Shown here: positions 26,820 through 34,225 of the stretch, piece by piece
Layout of the letters: every line of letters begins with the position of its first letter
How positions within the stretch are numbered: the first letter of the stretch is position 1
Source: Ignavibacteriales bacterium
GTDB taxonomy: Bacteria > Bacteroidota > Ignavibacteria > Ignavibacteriales > Melioribacteraceae
DNA: 64,000 bases
NCBI GenBank assembly: GCA_020061355.1
Contig: JAGUYK010000006.1
Span: 186,001-250,000 of the forward strand
Reading direction: 5' to 3'
Notes under the pieces: model-generated
Seen by the model: the letters and a program-made list of their open reading frames with translations, nothing else
What the model was told of the DNA's origin: nothing
Databases searched by the model: none
Made by a program: the position numbers and the translations under genes

Positions 26820-27737
26820 TTGGCGCATAATCACCAACATAATCATTCGTACAATTTTGAATCCGCAAAAGGCCGGCTCCTTTTTACGATTGTTCTGAAT
26901 TTTGTAATTACAATCGCTCAAATTATCGGTGGAATCATATCGGGAAGTCTGGCACTAATCTCTGATGCGCTTCATAACTTCAGTGACGCAATTTCGATAG
27001 TTGTAAGCTATATAGCTTTGAAACTCAAGTCGAAGCAAAATTCCTACAAACACACTTTTGGATTAAAACGCGCGGAGATTCTCGCTGCACTTCTTAACTC
27101 TGCAACAATGATTGTGATCTGTTTATATCTATTCTATGAAGCAGCGCTCCGTTTTCTTGAACCCGGGGAGATTGATGCGGGAATAATGAGTGTTGTTGCG
27201 GTTGTTGGTTTGATCGCAAATCTAATTGCAATGCTTCTTCTCCGCAGGGATTCAAAAACAAGTATGAATATCCGGTCGGCGTATCTGCATCTTTTAGGCG
27301 ATACGGTTTCGTCGGTTGCAGTAATTACCGGAGGTGTTGCAATTGCTATATGGAATATAAACTGGATCGATCCGCTTCTGACAATACTAATTGGTGTTTA
27401 CATTATTAAAGAAAGTTACGTAATCCTTCAGGAAGCGATTCATGTATTAATGGAGGGCGCGCCCACAAACATACCAATTGAAGAAATTCAAAAAGAAGTT
27501 GAAAAGTTTGAAGAGGTTGAAAATATCCATCATATTCACTTATGGATGGTGGGTGACGGGGATATTCATCTGGAAGCACATGTAAATGTAAATGATATGA
27601 AAATAAGCGAAAGCGATTCTCTCAGACATAGAATTGAAAAATTATTACATGATAAATTCAGAATTCACCATATAACTCTTCAGTTCGAATGCAACCAATG
27701 CCATGATGTGGGATTGATAAAGCAACATACCTTATAA
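26820..27737 (+). CDS. Cation diffusion facilitator (zinc/cobalt-type exporter)
   Basis: The 305-residue CDF transporter probably exchanges Zn2+ or a similar ion for protons across the inner membrane. It has a His-rich start (HNHQHNHSY), six membrane segments between about 18 and 205, and the paired metal motifs SDALHNFSDA (helix 2) and HLLGDTVSS (helix 5). A cytoplasmic ferredoxin-like C-terminal domain (about 215-300) carries further His residues and a final CNQCHD. The only good start is a TTG at 26820, weakly served by AGGAAT. It stands alone. Confidence 0.92.
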   Translation: MAHNHQHNHSYNFESAKGRLLFTIVLNFVITIAQIIGGIISGSLALISDALHNFSDAISIVVSYIALKLKSKQNSYKHTFGLKRAEILAALLNSATMIVICLYLFYEAALRFLEPGEIDAGIMSVVAVVGLIANLIAMLLLRRDSKTSMNIRSAYLHLLGDTVSSVAVITGGVAIAIWNINWIDPLLTILIGVYIIKESYVILQEAIHVLMEGAPTNIPIEEIQKEVEKFEEVENIHHIHLWMVGDGDIHLEAHVNVNDMKISESDSLRHRIEKLLHDKFRIHHITLQFECNQCHDVGLIKQHTL

Positions 27738-27823
27738 TTTAACGTTGATTAAAGTAAGCAAGACCTAATTAGAATTACGGTACGATAGATCATCCCCGGA
27801 AACCCTCCATTTATGAAAGAAAA

Positions 27824-27900
27824 CGCAACATTTTAAATATATTCCAAACGAATGAACTTCGGCAACACATTATGTGTTGTAACACTAAATGGCGCAACAT
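27824..27900 (+). promoter_or_regulatory. Repeat-rich control region of quinone-type operon
   Basis: The direct repeat CGCAACAT occurs at 27824-27831 and 27893-27900, and between them lies a palindrome CAACACAT-T-ATGTGTTG (27863-27879). All three share a CAACA core. They lie 52-128 bases before the YceI start. MarR proteins bind short palindromes near promoters, and a MarR gene is second in this operon, so autoregulation is plausible. The exact -35/-10 pair was not resolved. The rest of 27738-27823 shows nothing. Confidence 0.55.
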
Positions 27901-27951
27901 ATATAAGAATTAGAAATAATATCTCATTAATAAATAAAAAGGAGCAGTACA

Positions 27952-28539
27952 ATGCGTAAAACAAATCTTTTCTTGGCTTTTCTTCTTCTGGCAGCAGCAA
28001 CATTAACCGCACAAACTAACTGGTCGGTTGATAAATCTCATTCAAAAGTTGGATTTAGCGTTTCTCACTTAGTAATTACAGATGTTGACGGATTCTTTAA
28101 AGAGTATGATGCAAAAGTAACAACCAGCGGCGATGATTTTTCGACCACAAACATCGACTTTACAGTTAACACAAGCAGCATCTTTACAGATAATGACGGA
28201 AGAGACAAACATTTGCGTTCGGATGATTTCTTTAATGCAGAAAAATTTCCTCAAATGGTATTTAAAGGTAAGTCGATGAAGAAAGTAAGCGGCAACAAAT
28301 ATAAACTTGTTGGCGATTTGACAATTCGTGATGTTACAAAACAAGTAGAATTAGATGTTAAATACAATGGTATGGTAAAAGATCCGCGGGGCAATATAAA
28401 AGCTGGGTTTAAAGTTACGGGCGAAATCAACAGATTTGATTACAATTTGAAATGGAACACAGCTATTGAAACGGGTGCACTAGTTGTCGGCAGAGAAGTT
28501 GAATTGGTTATCGATTTACAATTAGTTAAAAAATCATAA
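27952..28539 (+). CDS. Periplasmic YceI-family protein
   Basis: The 195-residue exported protein has a signal peptide (LFLAFLLLAAATLTAQT) and a complete YceI lipocalin-like barrel: NWSVDKSHSKVGFSVSHLVI, DGFFKEYDAKV, HLRSDDFFNAEKFPQMVF, GDLTIRDVTKQVELDV and a final FDYNLKWN. YceI proteins bind long isoprenoids such as ubiquinone-like or polyprenyl lipids. This fits the following genes, which look designed for quinone stress. It begins the operon after an AAGGAGC ribosome site, and its TAA is directly followed by the ATG of the MarR gene. Confidence 0.95.
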   Translation: MRKTNLFLAFLLLAAATLTAQTNWSVDKSHSKVGFSVSHLVITDVDGFFKEYDAKVTTSGDDFSTTNIDFTVNTSSIFTDNDGRDKHLRSDDFFNAEKFPQMVFKGKSMKKVSGNKYKLVGDLTIRDVTKQVELDVKYNGMVKDPRGNIKAGFKVTGEINRFDYNLKWNTAIETGALVVGREVELVIDLQLVKKS

Positions 28540-28989
28540 ATGAAACTCGAAGACGAAATCAAACAGAAAAAATTTAAAAACGAATTTCACAAACTGGCCG
28601 TGAATTTAATTTTTACTCACGGCTGGTTGTTGGATCATCAGGCAAAGTTCTTTAAGAAATTTGGTATCACCGGCGCTCAATATAACATCCTGAGAATATT
28701 AAGGGGGCAGCACCCCAACCCTGCATCAATCAACCTGCTGAAGGAAAGGATGCTTGATAAAATGTCGGATGCATCAAGACTTGTGGAACGGCTTAAACAG
28801 AAAGGTCTTGTAGAAAGGGAAGTTTGTACAGAAGATAGGCGGCGGGTTGAAGTTGTGATCAATGACAAAGGACTTAATTTATTGAAAGAGATGGATAAAA
28901 TTGAAGACCGCTTCGAGCAAATATTTAAAGGTGTCGGATCAGGCGAGGCAAAATCCCTGAACGACCTTCTTGACAGGTTGCGCGGGTAG
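28540..28989 (+). CDS. MarR-family transcriptional regulator
   Basis: The 149-residue winged-helix protein has the MarR pattern. Helical dimerisation ends frame a helix-turn-helix (TGAQYNILRILRGQ then PASINLLKERMLDKMSDASRLVERLKQKGLVERE, about 43-100). The wing follows (CTEDRRRVEVVINDKG). It starts immediately after the YceI stop codon and is 15 bases from the dioxygenase gene. By analogy with MhqR of Bacillus subtilis, which controls dioxygenase, hydrolase and reductase genes, it probably senses quinone-like electrophiles. A Cys at about residue 100 (REVCTEDRR) could be the redox sensor, but that is speculative. Confidence 0.93.
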   Translation: MKLEDEIKQKKFKNEFHKLAVNLIFTHGWLLDHQAKFFKKFGITGAQYNILRILRGQHPNPASINLLKERMLDKMSDASRLVERLKQKGLVEREVCTEDRRRVEVVINDKGLNLLKEMDKIEDRFEQIFKGVGSGEAKSLNDLLDRLRG

Positions 28990-29003
28990 AAAGGAAAATT
29001 AAA

Positions 29004-29963
29004 ATGGAAAAAGCAATTAACGGAATTCATCATATAACGGTTATAGCTAGCGATCCCCAGGCAAATTATGATTTTTATACAGATCTGCTTGGAATGCGGT
29101 TCATCAAAAAGACAGTCAACTTTGACGCACCGGATGTTTATCATCTTTACTATGGCGACGAGATAGGTGCGCCGGGAACAGTATTAACATTCTTCCCGTT
29201 TCCCGATGCACGCAGAGGGAAAAGAGGTACCGGTGAAATTACGGTTATTGGTTTCAGCGTTCCGTCAGATTCGTTGAACTACTGGATCAACAGGCTGGCA
29301 GAATTGGCAATCGACTTTGATGGTCCATCAAAAAAATTCGGCTATGATTATATAAGCCTGCTCGATCCCGACGGGATGAAAATAGAAATTGTTGCCGATC
29401 CAAACGCTAATAACATAATGGGCTGGAACAACGGGGAAATACCGGCAGAACATTCGATCAGAAAATTTTTTAGTACAACCTTTTATTTGAGAAGTTCGTT
29501 AATGTCTGAAGAACTTTTTACAAAAGTAATGGGCGCAAAACTTGTTGGAACGGAGGGAAATATTAAGCGTTATTCTTTCGGAGAAAAAGCAAGCGAGGCA
29601 TTTGTTGATATTTATGAAGACGGTAATACTCAACGCGGAATAAGCGGTGCCGGTACGGTTCATCATATTGCCTGGAGAACGGCTAACGACGAAGAGCAGA
29701 ATAACTGGAGAAATAAAGTAATTGAATTCGGACTGCACCCCACAGAGATGGTGGATAGAAATTATTTTCATTCAATCTACTTCCGCGAGCCGGGAGGGAT
29801 TTTATTCGAAATCGCAACGGACGAACCAGGTTTTATGATTGACGAAAATTTTGATTCGCTGGGTATGGAATTAAAACTTCCCGAATGGCACGAACCGAAG
29901 AGACAATTGATCGAGCAGATCTTGATTCCATTAAGAACAAAAGCATTTGTAAAACAGAATTAA
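29004..29963 (+). CDS. Ring-cleaving dioxygenase-like VOC protein (MhqO-like)
   Basis: The 319-residue protein consists of two vicinal-oxygen-chelate modules. The first starts at INGIHHITVIASDPQANYDFYTDLLG and the second near 150 (RKFFSTTFYLRSSL). The metal ligands expected in the family are His10-type (GIHHIT), a His in GTVHHIAWR and a Glu in GGILFEIATDEPG. Homologues such as MhqA/MhqO of Bacillus are thought to open hydroquinone rings. It lies in the centre of the MarR-controlled operon, and its stop is followed at two bases by the cupin start. The activity is by analogy. Confidence 0.9.
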   Translation: MEKAINGIHHITVIASDPQANYDFYTDLLGMRFIKKTVNFDAPDVYHLYYGDEIGAPGTVLTFFPFPDARRGKRGTGEITVIGFSVPSDSLNYWINRLAELAIDFDGPSKKFGYDYISLLDPDGMKIEIVADPNANNIMGWNNGEIPAEHSIRKFFSTTFYLRSSLMSEELFTKVMGAKLVGTEGNIKRYSFGEKASEAFVDIYEDGNTQRGISGAGTVHHIAWRTANDEEQNNWRNKVIEFGLHPTEMVDRNYFHSIYFREPGGILFEIATDEPGFMIDENFDSLGMELKLPEWHEPKRQLIEQILIPLRTKAFVKQN

Positions 29964-29965
29964 TC

Positions 29966-30319
29966 ATGAAGATTACGCGATTATATACCGGAGCCGATAA
30001 CGAAACGCATTTCGATACAATCGATTACGAATTGTTTGATAATGGCGAGATCGGTCGCCTTTCAAAAAAAGTTAAAGTAAAGGAATTAATTTTCAGGGAG
30101 ACGGATGGAGACTTTAATTACGATTTCCATCCCGCTCCGCAAAAGCAATTTATTGCTCTTCTCGATGGTGAAATCGAAATTGAAAACGGTTTTGGAGAGA
30201 AGAGAAGATTTAAAGCCGGTGACGTTCTGCTTGTTGAAGATATTTCGGGTCGCGGGCATAAAACCAAAAGCATAGATGGAAAACTACGCAGATCAATTTT
30301 TATTACTTTAAATGAATAA
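29966..30319 (+). CDS. Small single-domain cupin-like protein
   Basis: This 117-residue protein starts at the ATG at 29966, two bases after the dioxygenase stop; an open frame reaches back to 29885 but lies inside the preceding gene. The core reads FHPAPQKQFIALLDGEIEIENGFGEKRRFKAGDVLLVEDISGRGHKT, a cupin motif in which some usual metal His are replaced (Gln at the HxH site), while the late GHKT keeps a His. It has no signal peptide. In this operon it may act on a quinone-derived product. A binding or sensing role is equally possible. Confidence 0.8.
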   Translation: MKITRLYTGADNETHFDTIDYELFDNGEIGRLSKKVKVKELIFRETDGDFNYDFHPAPQKQFIALLDGEIEIENGFGEKRRFKAGDVLLVEDISGRGHKTKSIDGKLRRSIFITLNE

Positions 30320-30971
30320 CTACAAGAACATAAACGGACCACATCAAAACCATCCGGTTCTACAGGCAGGGGAGTCGATTGAAAAAGCAAAAGCCGTAAT
30401 GCTTATGATTCACGGACGGGGCGCAACTGCAGAGAGTATATTAACACTTGTTGCCGAAATAGATGTCGATGGAATTGCTTACCTCGCTCCGCAGGCAAAT
30501 TCAAACACATGGTATCCGTATAGTTTTTTATCCCCCATTGAAATTAACGAACCCGGAATTACTTCGGGATTAGCTCTAATTGATTCTATCATTGGTAATG
30601 TTTTGAATAAAGGTTTTGGTAGCGAACAGATTTTCATTTTGGGTTTTTCTCAAGGTGCTTGCTTGAGTTTGGAATATGCTGCGAGGAATCCGGTTGAGTT
30701 TGGTGGAATATTTGGTCTTAGTGGTGGATTAATCGGTCCGCCCGGTACAACAAGAAATTATAATGGGGACTTCAAAGGGACAAAAGTATTCCTCGGGTGC
30801 AGCGACATTGATCCGCATATTCCGATTGAAAAGGTTGAAGAAACAGAAGAAGTGTTTAATTCTATGAACGCAAAGGTGACAAAAAGAATTTATAAAGAAA
30901 TGGGACACACAATTAACCAGGACGAAATTAATTTTATTAAGAGTCTATTGAAAGGAAAGTTGCAAAAATGA
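30312..30971 (+). CDS. MhqD-like alpha/beta hydrolase (carboxylesterase)
   Basis: This 219-residue serine hydrolase belongs to the phospholipase/carboxylesterase family. The oxyanion strand is LMIHGRGATAES, the nucleophile Ser113 lies in GFSQGA, the acid is Asp165 or Asp167 (CSDIDPHIP) and the base is His199 (MGHT). It overlaps the cupin gene by eight bases and the following reductase gene by four, which shows tight operon packing. MhqD in Bacillus belongs to the quinone-stress regulon and shares this family. Substrate unknown. Confidence 0.92.
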   Translation: MNNYKNINGPHQNHPVLQAGESIEKAKAVMLMIHGRGATAESILTLVAEIDVDGIAYLAPQANSNTWYPYSFLSPIEINEPGITSGLALIDSIIGNVLNKGFGSEQIFILGFSQGACLSLEYAARNPVEFGGIFGLSGGLIGPPGTTRNYNGDFKGTKVFLGCSDIDPHIPIEKVEETEEVFNSMNAKVTKRIYKEMGHTINQDEINFIKSLLKGKLQK

Positions 30972-31528
30972 ATATAGTTATAATTTCGGGTAGTGCCCGT
31001 CCGGAAAGAACCTCACATCAGGTGGCTCTGGAAGTATTAAATAGGATCGGCAAAAGAGATAATATTTCTGTCGCATTGATCGATATAATGGAATTCAACT
31101 TCCCTAATCTTGATCAGGTTTATAAGAAACAAAAATCTCCTTCAGACCAGATGAAGTTTTTCAGCGAATCAATTTCAAGTAGTGATGGAATTATTATTGT
31201 TTCCCCCGAACATAACGGAAGTTATAGCGGCGCACTCAAAAACACACTTGATTATTTCTTCGGCGAGTTTTCTAAAAAGGTAACGGGTGTTGTTTCTGTT
31301 TCAACCGGTAAATTTGGCGGTGTCCGCGCCGCAATGGATCTTCAAAAATTAATTCTTTCGCTAGGAGGATTTCCGTTACCGCGCTACTTAACAACACCGG
31401 AAGTACAAAATCTTTTTAAGGATGGAGTTCTTTCCGATGAGATTTATGGGAAAAGGCTTGAAGGTTTTATCGATGAATTTTTATGGTTAACCGAAGCAGT
31501 GAAAAATCAGAAAGTAAAAGCAGCTTGA
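30968..31528 (+). CDS. NAD(P)H-dependent FMN reductase
   Basis: The 186-residue flavodoxin-like protein has the phosphate-binding loop SGSARPERTSHQ (about 7-18). It also has SPEHNGSYSGALKNTLDYF (about 78-96), both typical of NADPH-dependent FMN reductases and azoreductase-like quinone reductases. Two-electron reduction of quinones would avoid semiquinone radicals, consistent with the dioxygenase and hydrolase genes before it. It is the last gene of the operon, overlapping the hydrolase gene by four bases. A convergent response-regulator gene starts 25 bases later, with no clear terminator between. Confidence 0.92.
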   Translation: MNIVIISGSARPERTSHQVALEVLNRIGKRDNISVALIDIMEFNFPNLDQVYKKQKSPSDQMKFFSESISSSDGIIIVSPEHNGSYSGALKNTLDYFFGEFSKKVTGVVSVSTGKFGGVRAAMDLQKLILSLGGFPLPRYLTTPEVQNLFKDGVLSDEIYGKRLEGFIDEFLWLTEAVKNQKVKAA

Positions 31529-31553
31529 ACGTAAAATACATTTCCCGATTTGT

Positions 31554-32186
31554 CTAATCCAGGATTTTATTTTCCAGTGCATACAAAGCGATTTGCGTAT
31601 TGCTGTGCAATCCCATTTTTTCGAGTATTCGGGCCCGGTATGTGTTAACGGTGTTTACGCTTAACGAAAGTAGCCCGGCAATTTCGCTTACAGTTTTTCC
31701 CAACGCAATGTGCCGCATTATTTCAAATTCACGATCCGACAATCTTTCATGTGGTGCTTTTTCAATATTCTTATCTAATTCAACAGCAAGCATTTCGGCA
31801 AGCTCGGGCGTAATATACCTTTTGCCCCCCTTAATTCTTCTAACGGCTTCAATCAAATTTGTTCTTGTATCTTCTTTGGAGATATAACCGTTAGCACCGG
31901 CCTGAATTGCGCGGACACCATATCTCGACTCTTCGTAACCGCTGTAAACGAGAACCGGTGTCTTCGGATAAAATTTTCGAAACTCTTTTAATATATCTAT
32001 TCCGCTTCTTCCCGGCAGCCCTATATCAAGAATTAAAACATCAAATTCAAATGCATCAATCTTGGAAAGTAATTCTTCGCCGCTCTCTGCCTCGAAAACA
32101 ACCTTCATATCTGCTTCCTTTGTAATAACCTGAACTAGTCCTGCGCGAAGCACAGTGTGATCATCGGCAATAATTATTTTAATCAT
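31554..32186 (-). CDS. NarL/FixJ-type response regulator
   Basis: The 210-residue protein has a receiver domain (1-120) with acidic pocket Asp8/Asp9, phosphoacceptor Asp54 (LILDIGLPG) and a late Lys. A LuxR-type helix-turn-helix follows (about 145-205, LSDREFEIMRHIALGKTVSEIAGLLSLSVNTVNTYR). It controls transcription after phosphorylation. The histidine kinase gene at 32276 starts divergently 90 bases away, so the pair probably forms a two-component system, although NarL-type regulators usually pair with HisKA_3 kinases and this neighbour looks HisKA. Cross-talk with the orphan TPR kinase at 49112 cannot be excluded. Confidence 0.95.
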   Translation of the reverse strand: MIKIIIADDHTVLRAGLVQVITKEADMKVVFEAESGEELLSKIDAFEFDVLILDIGLPGRSGIDILKEFRKFYPKTPVLVYSGYEESRYGVRAIQAGANGYISKEDTRTNLIEAVRRIKGGKRYITPELAEMLAVELDKNIEKAPHERLSDREFEIMRHIALGKTVSEIAGLLSLSVNTVNTYRARILEKMGLHSNTQIALYALENKILD

Positions 32187-32275
32187 AAAAATCGTATTTT
32201 GTAATTGTTACTTTCGCTGTAAAATTACTAAAAAAATAAAACAAAGCACATTAAAAGAATCTAACAAGCAATTCG

Positions 32276-34225
32276 ATGATTTCGAGAATGATCAATAAAA
32301 TACCGTGGCAAATAAAACTTATCTTTTTGATGCTTTTAATGGCAGTCATTCCGGGATTAATTATCAGCTATAGTGTTATCGGGATGATACGCGATGAATT
32401 AAAAAGCAACATAAACGGACAGCTTATTTATTCGTCGAATTCGATCGCAAACGATATTGATTCAAGAATCAAAAAAAATCTGGAGATATTAGAACTTTCC
32501 AAAAATATTGTTGAAAACCCGAACCTGAATTCGAACGAAAAGATAGCTTTGCTGGTTTCAAGTGTTGAGAAAATTGACAATCTCCTTTTAATCAATATAT
32601 CCGTACTTGATCGGGGAAAAATAATTGAAGTACTTAATACCCAAAAAGATTACATCATATTTGCAAACAGGGAGAAGAAACTTTTACCTTCGGGCATTAA
32701 AGACAGCATCTTTGCAAAAACTAATTATCGGTTAGTTACCGGCTCTAGAATTTTTCAACCATTTTATGAAAAGGAATTACGAACGTGGATTGTAGCAGTT
32801 ATTGTGAAGTTGAATCCGTCTTTTTTCCCGGATGGGTACATGACCGCACTTTTCAGCTTATCCGATGTTGCCATGTTGATGGAAACAAATCTCTTAAGTG
32901 AAATCGGGAATGTTTTTGTTAGTGATTCAAGTCAAAGCAAATTTCTTTCAAACCGATTTTTAACAGACATTCCTGAAGCTATTACCGGAGACGCGGCTTC
33001 ATTGGTAAAAAGTGCAAATCGCGTAACGCTTGTTAATAACTATAAGGGAAAAACCGAGGGCAATTATGTCTCCTGTTTTTCGCGGACACACGAAGCGGAC
33101 TGGATTGTTGTTTCAACAATTAAAGAAGAAACAGCGTATGCCGTGGTGAATGAAGCATTTCTGTTCTACGGAATTTTTATCGGTATTAGTATAATATTAT
33201 CAATAATTACAGCCCTGGTTTTTTCGAAACACTTGAGCAAGCCGATAATTAAAATGTCCGGCGTTTCCAAGGAAATATCAAATGGTAATTTTGATGCAAG
33301 GGCGGAATATCCGGCAAGGGATTCGATTGGTATTCTTAATGATTCATTGGGACAGATGGGGGTTCAATTAAAAAAAAATTTTGCAGAAATAGAAGAACAG
33401 AAGAATCAGCTTGAAGACTATAGCAAAAACCTTGAATTGAAAGTTGAAGACCGAACAAACGAGTTGAATGAATCGAACAAAGAATTGAAAAAGGCATACC
33501 ACCGCGTGCTCGAATTAAATGAAGAAAAAAATGAATTTTTAGGAATTGCTGCTCACGACTTAAAAAACCCACTAACAGCAGTTAGCGCATTTGCAGAAAT
33601 TATTAAGACTGATAAAGATTTGCCAAATGAGCAGAGAGAAGACTTTCTTGATGAGATTATTAAAGCATCCGGAAGAATGTTTTCGATTGTTAAAAATCTG
33701 CTTGATGTTAATGTTATTGAACAGGGCAAACTCAACACGAAATTAGAAAACGTATCAATAAAAGCAGTGATTGGTGAACTAGTTTCACAATTCAGGGAGG
33801 CGGCTGCGAAGAAAAACATCAACATTGTTCAGAATTACCACAACGACCAGGTGCTGGTGCTTGCCGATTATAACTTAACATTACAGATAATGCAAAACAT
33901 TATTTCGAATGCAATTAAATTTTCACCGGCAGATAAAAATATTTTTTTGAACACCCGCAGAACCGATAACTCCGATTTAATAGAAATCAGTATAAAGGAT
34001 GAGGGACCCGGATTCACCGAACAGGATAAGAAAAAGCTATTTCAGAAATTTGCCCGCCTATCTGCAAGACCAACCGGTGGTGAACACTCAACAGGATTGG
34101 GATTATCCATCGTCAAAAAACTTGTTGAAATGATGAACGGTTCTATTCGTCTTGAAAGCGAATCGGGCGGCGGGGCTGAGTTTATTATTACTCTTCCGGA
34201 ATTTAAGAATAGTGACAAAATATAG
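32276..34225 (+). CDS. Transmembrane sensor histidine kinase
   Basis: The kinase has 649 residues. Membrane helix 1 is at about 14-36, an extracytoplasmic Cache-like sensor at about 37-295, and helix 2 at about 296-318. A HAMP linker (SKHLSKPIIKMSGVSKEISNGNF) and a coiled coil (365-415) follow. HisKA has phosphoacceptor His427 in AAHDLKNPLTA, and HATPase_c has N, G1 (DEGPGF) and G2 (TGLGLSIVKKLV) boxes. Its stop abuts the ATG of the LysM/FecR-like gene, and a NarL-type regulator gene is divergent. The extracellular stimulus may relate to the envelope proteins encoded next to it. Confidence 0.95.
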   Translation: MISRMINKIPWQIKLIFLMLLMAVIPGLIISYSVIGMIRDELKSNINGQLIYSSNSIANDIDSRIKKNLEILELSKNIVENPNLNSNEKIALLVSSVEKIDNLLLINISVLDRGKIIEVLNTQKDYIIFANREKKLLPSGIKDSIFAKTNYRLVTGSRIFQPFYEKELRTWIVAVIVKLNPSFFPDGYMTALFSLSDVAMLMETNLLSEIGNVFVSDSSQSKFLSNRFLTDIPEAITGDAASLVKSANRVTLVNNYKGKTEGNYVSCFSRTHEADWIVVSTIKEETAYAVVNEAFLFYGIFIGISIILSIITALVFSKHLSKPIIKMSGVSKEISNGNFDARAEYPARDSIGILNDSLGQMGVQLKKNFAEIEEQKNQLEDYSKNLELKVEDRTNELNESNKELKKAYHRVLELNEEKNEFLGIAAHDLKNPLTAVSAFAEIIKTDKDLPNEQREDFLDEIIKASGRMFSIVKNLLDVNVIEQGKLNTKLENVSIKAVIGELVSQFREAAAKKNINIVQNYHNDQVLVLADYNLTLQIMQNIISNAIKFSPADKNIFLNTRRTDNSDLIEISIKDEGPGFTEQDKKKLFQKFARLSARPTGGEHSTGLGLSIVKKLVEMMNGSIRLESESGGGAEFIITLPEFKNSDKI

